Assembly: GCF_041146395.1 (NCBI RefSeq)
Contig: NC_090989.1
Span: forward strand, 216,412,843 to 216,476,842
Origin: Eulemur rufifrons
Lineage: Eukaryota > Chordata > Mammalia > Primates > Lemuridae
Reading direction: 5' to 3'
DNA length: 64,000 bases
Positions 57,505 to 64,000 of this stretch are shown piece by piece. Within the stretch, counting starts at the first letter, position 1. The number at the start of each line of letters is the position of its first letter. The position numbers and the translations under genes were made by a program. The notes under the pieces were generated by a model. That model worked only from the letters and a program-made list of their open reading frames with translations. It made no database searches and was not told where the DNA came from.

Positions 57505-59690
57505 AGACAAGATGGCCGACCAGAGACACCAGCTGCCAGATTGTCTCAGAAAGAAGGAAAAGTTGTAGATGAAAAAGAACAAAAGAGAAAACAAACATAC
57601 ATAAATTGAGTGTAATTCTAAGGAAAAAGTGCCAGAACCTACCAGAGATTCCATGGGAAGAAGTTGCAGACCAGCACAAGAAGGAGCAAGATATCAGCAG
57701 AGGTCAATCCCTGAGAAGCATGGAGTCTAAAGAAAAGGGTAGGTGGAATGGTTTGTTTCTCCTTGCCTCACATCTTTGGCAGTCAGCAGGCTCCCAAGCT
57801 GCTGGAGAGCCTTCTTTCCCTCAAGACCCAAAAGCTGCTGCCGCCAATGAACTGGGAACTTCTTGAAGACAAAGCACCAGGCTGCCAGCCCCCTGGGGCA
57901 CTTTGCATCACCACATACCCAAGCTGACATGGTAGGCGCCATATTGCTTCTCCACCCATCATGCACCTTTGTCTTCCTTGGTGGCTTAAGCCCCTCCGTT
58001 TTTGTCTTCCTCATTCCCACACAAACATTTCTTAACTGAACCCAGAGTGGGTCCTGGGGTATCTGCGTGACCCCAGAGCCTCCACATTCCAGGAGGACTG
58101 CCTTCCAGAGAGAGGGACAGAGATGACCCGAGTGCTAGCTTTCCTCCCTTTAGACTCTTTTTCTCTCTTCCCCTCCCCCACCCATGGCTGCCAAGAGAGA
58201 ACATTGAGCCGGGGCTCTGAGGAGCTGCTGCCTCCCCTCTGTTGGTGCATCTGCCACACTGGGGCTTCCACAGAAAGTGGGGCTCAAACCTTTCCTCTGA
58301 AAGACCTGCAGCAGACTAAAGGGTGCTTGAACTGTGAGCTCCCTGCTCTCGGGCCCTCCCTGGTGCTGCTTGCCCAGCTGCTCCATCAGAGAAGGGCACA
58401 CCTGGAAGTGGAGGCACATCAAACCTGCTTGAGCACCCCATAGGCAACTCAGGACCAACACCCTTTTCCCTGGCATGGTCAGGGATTGATCTTCAAGGAC
58501 CTGGGGATAGGCCTGCAGGCCAGATTCCATACCCCCAGGACTCGATTGTGTTGCCTGGGGGCACAGAGGGGAGATTTGTGAACTAATCTCAGGAGGTGAG
58601 GGACTCCACGAGGGAATCCACATGGACAGAACTGAAAAGAGAGTGCAGCGTGTGTCCAGCCACTGTGCACTCACGGAGCACCCCTCCCCCCACAGGAAGG
58701 CTGCACTCTCAGCCCATGGCAGGATGGTGGTCAGGAAAGCTCCCAGTCCACAGCAGCTCAGCGAATTTTGGGGGGCAGCTCAGCGAATTTGAGCTCCTGC
58801 CTTCTGGCAGATGCTGCAGGGAGACTGTGGAGCAGGGAAGTGGGGAGAAGAGCAAAACCTGCTCCTGACAACCAGATTGTGACTCTCAGATGGCACCTCC
58901 CCCACAAGCAGACTTTCTGGCTGGGTAGAGCCTCTTCAGCCTCTCCTTGGCAGCTTTCCCCAAAAGCCTGGGAGCAGACCTTTGACCCCTGCCAAAACAG
59001 CTACATTACCAGCCTTTGTGGAGTCTGAGGGCAAGCTTACCTAACTCAGCCATGCAGAGCCTTACTCCCCCACCTGCCTCTGCTGTGACAGAGAATAAGG
59101 GCACACCTGAAAGTTCCAGGTCCCTACACACCACGTGGGGCATTTGAGTGGTTTTCCTGAGGGGCTAGAGCTGATCACAGGTCCCAAAAAATAACACTGC
59201 AGTTTGTTCCTTCCAGCAAGTGACACCTATTGTCAAGGAGGTCAGATTGCACGGTTCTTTACAGTATTACTGACTCAATCATACAGCGGTAGTTGATTCT
59301 CACCCACAAGCACCACCTACTGTCTCAGAGATTAAACTGGGTGTACCAGTACAATTCACACCATTAAGAAGACCACAGGGCTGGGGAAAGAGAAAGGATT
59401 TCAGAGATCTCCATCCTCCCTCTTCAAAAAGAGACAGGTAATCTGTCCACGCATATAGCTGGCCACTGTTACAGCCTACAAACATCTAGTGCCTGAGAAA
59501 ACCACCACACTAAGGATATCTATAACCAAGACATCCATCCAGAACCTAGATCACCATCAAAGCACCCACAAGCAAAGCCAAAGGTTCCTAACCAACATAT
59601 GCTACAGATACAACCTTATGAGTGTGAGGGGGAAGCCTCATCTAAACAAAAGAAAATCCAAAAATAAGAAGCGATAGCTGCTCCAGATGA
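57505..59690 (+). other. L1 5' untranslated region / internal promoter region
   Basis: GC-richer than its surroundings, opening with the AAGATGGCCGACC motif typical of primate L1 promoters (a YY1-like site). Overlapping open frames on both strands, up to 174 codons on the minus strand, lie in it and reflect composition rather than genes. If still able to bind factors it could start sense or antisense transcripts within PRUNE2, but that is inference. Confidence 0.75.
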
Positions 59691-60420
59691 GAAGGAATGA
59701 AATGAATTTTTCATACTTTTACTGGAAGTATGAAAAGTCAGAGCAAAAGGACACCCCCAAAAGAGAACACCAACTCTCTAGCAATGGATACCAACCAAAT
59801 GAAAATATGGAAATGACAGATAAGGAATTCCAAATACAGATGGTAAGGAAGCTCAATGAAATTTAAGAAAAGATGGAAAAACAACACAAAGAAACCAGAA
59901 AAACAATTCAGGAAAAAAATGAAAAATTTACTAAAGAGATTGACATATTAAAAAAATACATAAAACTTCTAGAAATGAAAAATTCATTTAAGAAAATACA
60001 AAACACAATGGAAAGTTTTAAGAATAGACTAGACCGTGCAGAAGAAAGAATCTTACAGCTTGAAGACAATTCTTTCAAATTAATTCAGTCAGTCAAAAAT
60101 AAAGAACAGAGAATTAGGAGGAATAAACAAAGCCTATAAGAAATATGGGATTATGTAAAATGGCCAAATGCACGAATCATAGGCATCCGTGAGGGTGAAG
60201 AAGAAAATGCATAAGGTCTGGAAAACCTATTTGAGGGAATAATTGAGGAAAACTCCCCTGGTGTTGTTAGAGATTTAGATATCCAGGTAAAAGAAGCTTA
60301 ACAAACACCTGGGAGATTTATTGCAAAGAGATAATCACCAAGACACATAGTCATTGGACTGGCCAAAGTCAATACCAAAGTCAATATCAAGGAGCAACTC
60401 CTGTGAGCTGTGAGACAAAA
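59690..60420 (+). pseudogene. L1 ORF1 remnant (RNA-binding coiled-coil protein)
   Basis: Translated pieces show the coiled-coil stretch (EKMEKQHKETRKTIQEKNEK...LDRAEERILQLEDN, 59873-60060), then RRNKQSL and 'IIGIREGEEENA' where the RRM and C-terminal domain should follow. Stops interrupt it at 59865, 60137 and further on. Only about 88 codons remain open in one piece. Confidence 0.8.
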
Positions 60421-60789
60421 ACATCAAGTAACTTACAAAGGAAAACCCATCAGGCTAACTGTAGACTTCTCAACTGGGACCTTAAAAGTCAGAAGGGATT
60501 GAGGTCCCATCTTTAGTCTTCTTAAACAGAACAACTGCCAGCCTAGAATTTTGTATCCTGAAAAAGTAAGTTTCATATATGAAGGAGAAATAAAGACTTT
60601 TCCAAACAAGCAAACACTGAGAGAATTTGTCAAGACCAGAGCTGCCCTGCAGGAAATACTCAGAACTGCATTATACATGGATGAGCACAATAGACACCCA
60701 CCAGTGTAAAACCACCCAAACACTAAAGAGCAGAGCTCATATAAAACAATAGAACAGAGATGAAACAAAGGAATAAGGTACTACCCAAC

Positions 60790-61690
60790 AGGATGAACAG
60801 AACAGCGTTCCATATATCAATTCTATCAATCAGTGTAAACAGTCTGAATGCCCCACTCAAGAGACATGGGCTAGCTGAATGGATGAAAAAACAAGCCAAA
60901 TGTCTGCTGTCTCCAGGAAACGCATCTAACCCACAAGGACTCATTGAGACTGAAGGTGAAGGGATGGAAATGGAAACCAAAAAAAAGCAGGTGTAGCCAT
61001 TCTCATACCAGATAAAATGGACTTTAAATCAACAATAGTAAAGAAAGACAAAGGTGGTCATTATATAATGATGAAGGGAGCAATTCAACAAGAAGACCTA
61101 ACAATCATAAATATTTATATACCTAATATAGGAGCATTCACATTCATAAAGCAAACCCAGCTATATCTAAGCAAAGTGATAAACAGCAGCATTGTAATTG
61201 CCGGAGACTTCAACACCCCACTGACAGAACTGAACAGATCATCCAAGCAGAAAATAAATGAAGAAACACTGGACTTAAATGGGACTCTAGAACAAATTGG
61301 TCTAACAGACTTTTATGGAACATTTTACCCCAAAACTATTGAATATACATTCTTCATGTCAGCACATGAAACATTCTCCAAGACTGATCATATCTTAGGC
61401 TACAAAACATGTCTCAACAAATTAAAAAAAAAAGAAAAAAGAAAAGAAATCGTACCGTGTATCTTCTCAGATCACAGTGGAATAAAACTAGAAATCAACT
61501 CTAAAAGAAACACTCTTGGAAAGTCATGGAAGTTATACAAACTGTTGCTGAATTATTATTGGGTCAATAATGTAATTAAGATGGAAATCAAAAGATTCCT
61601 TGAACTCAATGACAAAGGGGACAAAAGCTATCAAAATCTATGGAATTCAGCAAAGCAGTCCTATGGGGAAAATTTCTAGTATTAAATGCC
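60790..61690 (+). pseudogene. L1 ORF2 endonuclease domain remnant
   Basis: Apurinic-type endonuclease part of ORF2. A 220-codon frame (61017-61679) keeps AGDFNTPL and SDHSGIKLEI, two conserved catalytic blocks. The preceding catalytic block with the conserved Glu (QETHL, about 60915-60930) is in another frame, so the domain is broken by a frameshift. Confidence 0.85.
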
Positions 61691-61889
61691 TACATCAGAA
61701 AGATCACAAATTAACAATCTAATGACACATCTCAAGGAACTATAATAAAAGGAAGAGCAAATCAAACCCAAAGACAGAAGAAGAAAAGAAATAACTAAGG
61801 TCAGAACAGAACCAAATGATATGGAGAACAAAAAAACAATACAAAGGAGCAATGAAACAAAACACTGATTCTTTGAAAATATAAACAAA

Positions 61890-63100
61890 ATTGATAGACC
61901 TCATTAGATTAACCAGGAATAGAAGAGAAAGAGCCCAAATAAGCTCAATCAGATATGAAAAAGGAGACATTACAATTGATACCATAGAAATACAAAATAT
62001 CATCAGTGAATACTATGCATATCTCTATGCACATAAACTTGAAAACGTAGAGGAAATGCACAAATTTCTAGAAACACACAACCTTGGAAGACTCAATCAA
62101 GAAAAAATAGAACTCCTGAACGGACCAGTAATGAGCAAAGAGATTGAGGCAGTAATAAAAAATCTTCCAACAAAAAAATGTCCTGGACCAGATGGATTCA
62201 TAGTCAAATTTTACCAGACCTACAAAGAAGAGCTAGTGCCCATACTTCAGAAATTATTCCATAATATCAAGAAGGAAAGAATCCTCTCCAACTCATTCTA
62301 TGAAGCCAATATCACCTTGATACCAAAGCCAGGAAAGGACACAACAAAAAAAGAAAACTACAGACCAATATCCCTTATGAATATAAATGCAAAATCCTCA
62401 ATAAAATACCAGCAAAGTGAATTCCACAGTGCTTCAAAAAAAAATAATCCACCATGACCAAGTGGGCTTCATCCCAAGGAAGCAAATATGGTTCAACATA
62501 CATAAATCAGTGAATGCGATTCACCACATAAGCAGAAGCAAAAATAAAGGCCATATGATCATCTCAATAAATGCAGAAAAAGCATTCAACAAAATTCAGC
62601 ACACTTTCATGATAAAAACCCTCAATAAACTAGGCATAGAGGGAACATACCTCACAATTATAAAAGCCACACATGACAAACCATAGCCAACATTATACTG
62701 AATGGAGAAAAGTTGAAAGCATTCCTTCTAAGAACTGAAACAAGCAAAAGTCCTCCCTGTCACCACTTCTATTCAACATAGTGCTGGAAGTCCTAGCCAG
62801 AGCAATCAGGAAAGAGAAAGAAATAAAGGGTATCTAAACCAGGGAAAAGGAGGTCAAACTATTGATTGCTTTTTGCTGACTATATGATCTTATGTCTAGA
62901 AAACCCCAAAGTCTCCACCAAGAGACTCCTGGAATTGATAAATTCAGCAAAGTCTCAGGTTACAAAATCAATGTACATAAATTAGTAGCATTCCTATACA
63001 TCAATAATACTCAAGCTGAGAGTCAAATCAAAGACTCAATACCATTCACAATAGTTACAAAGAAAATAAAATACCTAGGAATATACTGAGCCAAAGAGTT
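61890..63100 (+). pseudogene. L1 ORF2 reverse transcriptase domain remnant
   Basis: Contains [37 protein letters not shown] and QVGFIP in broken frames. Both catalytic sites are damaged: the motif-A Asp is Asn (AAT, 62570-62572 in ISINAEKAF) and the FADD box reads FADY (62872-62883). A small deletion lies near 62395-62420. No reverse transcriptase activity is possible. Confidence 0.85.
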
Positions 63101-63329
63101 GAAAGATCTCTACAAAGAGAACTATTAAACACTGAGGAAAGAAATCACGGATGACACAAACAAATGGGAAAACATATCATGCTCATGGATTGGTAGAATC
63201 AACATTAAAATGCCCATTCTACCCAAAGTGATTTACAGATTCAATGCAATCCTTATCAAAATACCTATATCATTTTTTGCTGATCTAGAAAAAATAATTC
63301 TATGTTTCGTTTGGAACCAGAAAAGAGCC

Positions 63330-63900
63330 TGTAACAAACATATGAAAAAGTGTTCAACATCTCTAATCATCAGGGAAATGCAAATCAAAACCACAATGAG
63401 ATATCACTTAACCCCAGGAGAATGGCCTTTATCAAAAAAACCCAAAACAACACATGTTGGCGTGGGTGTGGAGAGACAGGAACACTAATACACTGCTGGT
63501 GGGACTGCAAACTAGTGCAACCCCTGTGGAAAGACATTATGGAGGTATCTTAAACAGATTCAAGTAGACCTGCCATTTGACCCAGCAATCCCATTACTGG
63601 GCATATACCCAAAGGAAAAAAGGTCATTCTGTAACAAAGGCACGTGTACCCAAATGTTTATAGCAGCACAATTCACAATAGCAAAGATGTGGAAACAACC
63701 CAAATGCCCATCAATACATGATTGGATTAGTAAACTGTGGTATATGTATACCATGGAATATTACTCAGCTATAAGGAATGATGAAGATACGACATCTCTA
63801 TGGTTCTCCTGGAGAGAGTTGGAACCCATTATATTAAGTGAAGTATCCCAAGAATGGAAAAACAAGCATCACATGTACTCACCAGAAAATTGGTTTCCCT
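63330..63900 (+). pseudogene. L1 ORF2 C-terminal remnant after internal deletion
   Basis: After 'ttggaaccagaaaagagcctg' the sequence jumps to 'tgaaaaagtgttcaacatctctaatcatc', skipping ORF2 sequence that normally lies between, which marks an internal deletion. The rest reads '...TTSLWFSWRELEPIILSEVSQEWKNKHHMYSPENWFP' to the TGA at 63900. The cysteine-rich block [18 protein letters not shown] is kept (63456-63510). Confidence 0.8.
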
Positions 63901-63956
63901 GATCATCACCTAAATACAAATCTGGAAACGACACCAATTGGACATCAGACTGAGGT

Positions 63957-63980
63957 GGGGGGTGGGGGAGGGGATGGGGG
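63957..63980 (+). promoter_or_regulatory. G-quadruplex-type run in L1 3' untranslated region
   Basis: Four G-runs of 6, 5, 4 and 5 bases separated by one or two bases. A G-rich 3' untranslated tract is a known feature of primate L1s. Confidence 0.8.
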
Positions 63981-64000
63981 TATGCCTACACAATGAGTGC

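Larger units (their letters stand above)
21609..64000 (+). other. PRUNE2: PRUNE2 intron 6, 5' part (at least 42.4 kb)
   Basis: Phase-0 intron starting with GTAAGG; its acceptor lies beyond the window. In human this intron contains the antisense prostate lncRNA PCA3. I compared the minus strand by eye with what I remember of PCA3 exons and recognised none, so PCA3 is either further downstream or too diverged. The intron is a record of transposon insertion from MIR/L2 to young strepsirrhine L1. Confidence 0.85.
57505..64000 (+). mobile_element. Long strepsirrhine L1 retrotransposon, cut by the window end
   Basis: Nearly complete L1 in sense with PRUNE2. It shows 5' untranslated region (about 57505-59690, starting near 'gacaagatggccgacc'), ORF1 remnants (59690-60420), inter-ORF and ORF2 endonuclease (60790-61690), reverse transcriptase (61890-63100), an internal deletion near 63330, the end of ORF2, and a G-rich 3' untranslated region. 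The window stops before the tail seen at 34206 and 56696. Frameshifts and stops are numerous, so it is dead. The 5' region has a duplicated CAGCTCAGCGAATTT (58752-58766 and 58776-58790). Confidence 0.9.

Noticed and set aside
58150..58674. 174-codon minus-strand frame
   Set aside because: It lies wholly in the GC-richer L1 5' region, overlaps several other frames on both strands, and has no domain.
61017..61679. 220-codon frame as a host gene
   Set aside because: Its GDFNTPL and SDH blocks show it to be the endonuclease part of L1 ORF2.
21609..64000. PCA3 exons on the minus strand
   Set aside because: No segment matching what I remember of PCA3 was found; claiming it would rest only on the intron's identity.
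1..64000. CRISPR arrays, operons, tRNA or rRNA genes, prophage
   Set aside because: None seen; the window is plainly mammalian intronic DNA.

Overview
The window is nuclear DNA of a placental mammal, most likely a strepsirrhine primate and probably a lemur. It is gene-poor and AT-rich, with mammal-wide repeats (MIR, L2, MaLR LTRs, MER-type hAT elements) throughout. Two young layers point to strepsirrhines. The two dimeric Alus carry the left-arm variant GAGCAAGAGCAAGACC. The young L1s share a 3' tail (cacaccatctgggtgatgggcac-type, ending in a GTAATATTCTGAAATA-like motif) that differs from the human L1PA tail. I assigned species from memory of these families and ran no database search.

The only protein-coding gene I can support is PRUNE2 (BMCC1) on the + strand. 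Four consecutive internal exons, numbered 3 to 6 on the human scheme as I recall it, lie at 1769-1971, 3465-3631, 18935-19087 and 21514-21608. They join in one open frame with canonical AG/GT splice sites and encode 205 residues of the N-terminal DHH/DHHA2-like (prune) domain. The start codon, exons 1-2 and everything after ...MNLE lie outside the window. Compared with PRUNE1, the positions of the DHH motif, the DHR motif and a further catalytic Asp read GSS, INP and K, so this domain looks like a pseudo-phosphoesterase.

Layout: 1-1768 is intron 2, with an unexplained CpG-richer patch. 1972-3464 is intron 3. 3632-18934 is intron 4, which holds L2, an old antisense L1 with a nested hAT element and a FLAM, an ERV-type LTR, an Alu, and a locally duplicated segment flanked by two perfect hairpins. 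19088-21513 is intron 5. 21609-64000 is the start of a very long intron 6, the intron that in human carries the antisense prostate lncRNA PCA3; I recognised no PCA3 exon here. Intron 6 contains an Alu, several MaLR/ERVL LTRs, a nearly complete but broken mariner transposon with TA target duplication and DD34D spacing (30413-31648), many MIR/L2 copies, old L1 fragments, and a long sense-oriented strepsirrhine L1 (57505 to beyond the window end) with two damaged reverse-transcriptase catalytic sites.

Apart from the PRUNE2 exons, essentially all open reading frames are chance frames or transposon remnants. I saw no tRNA, rRNA, CRISPR array or prokaryote-type system.
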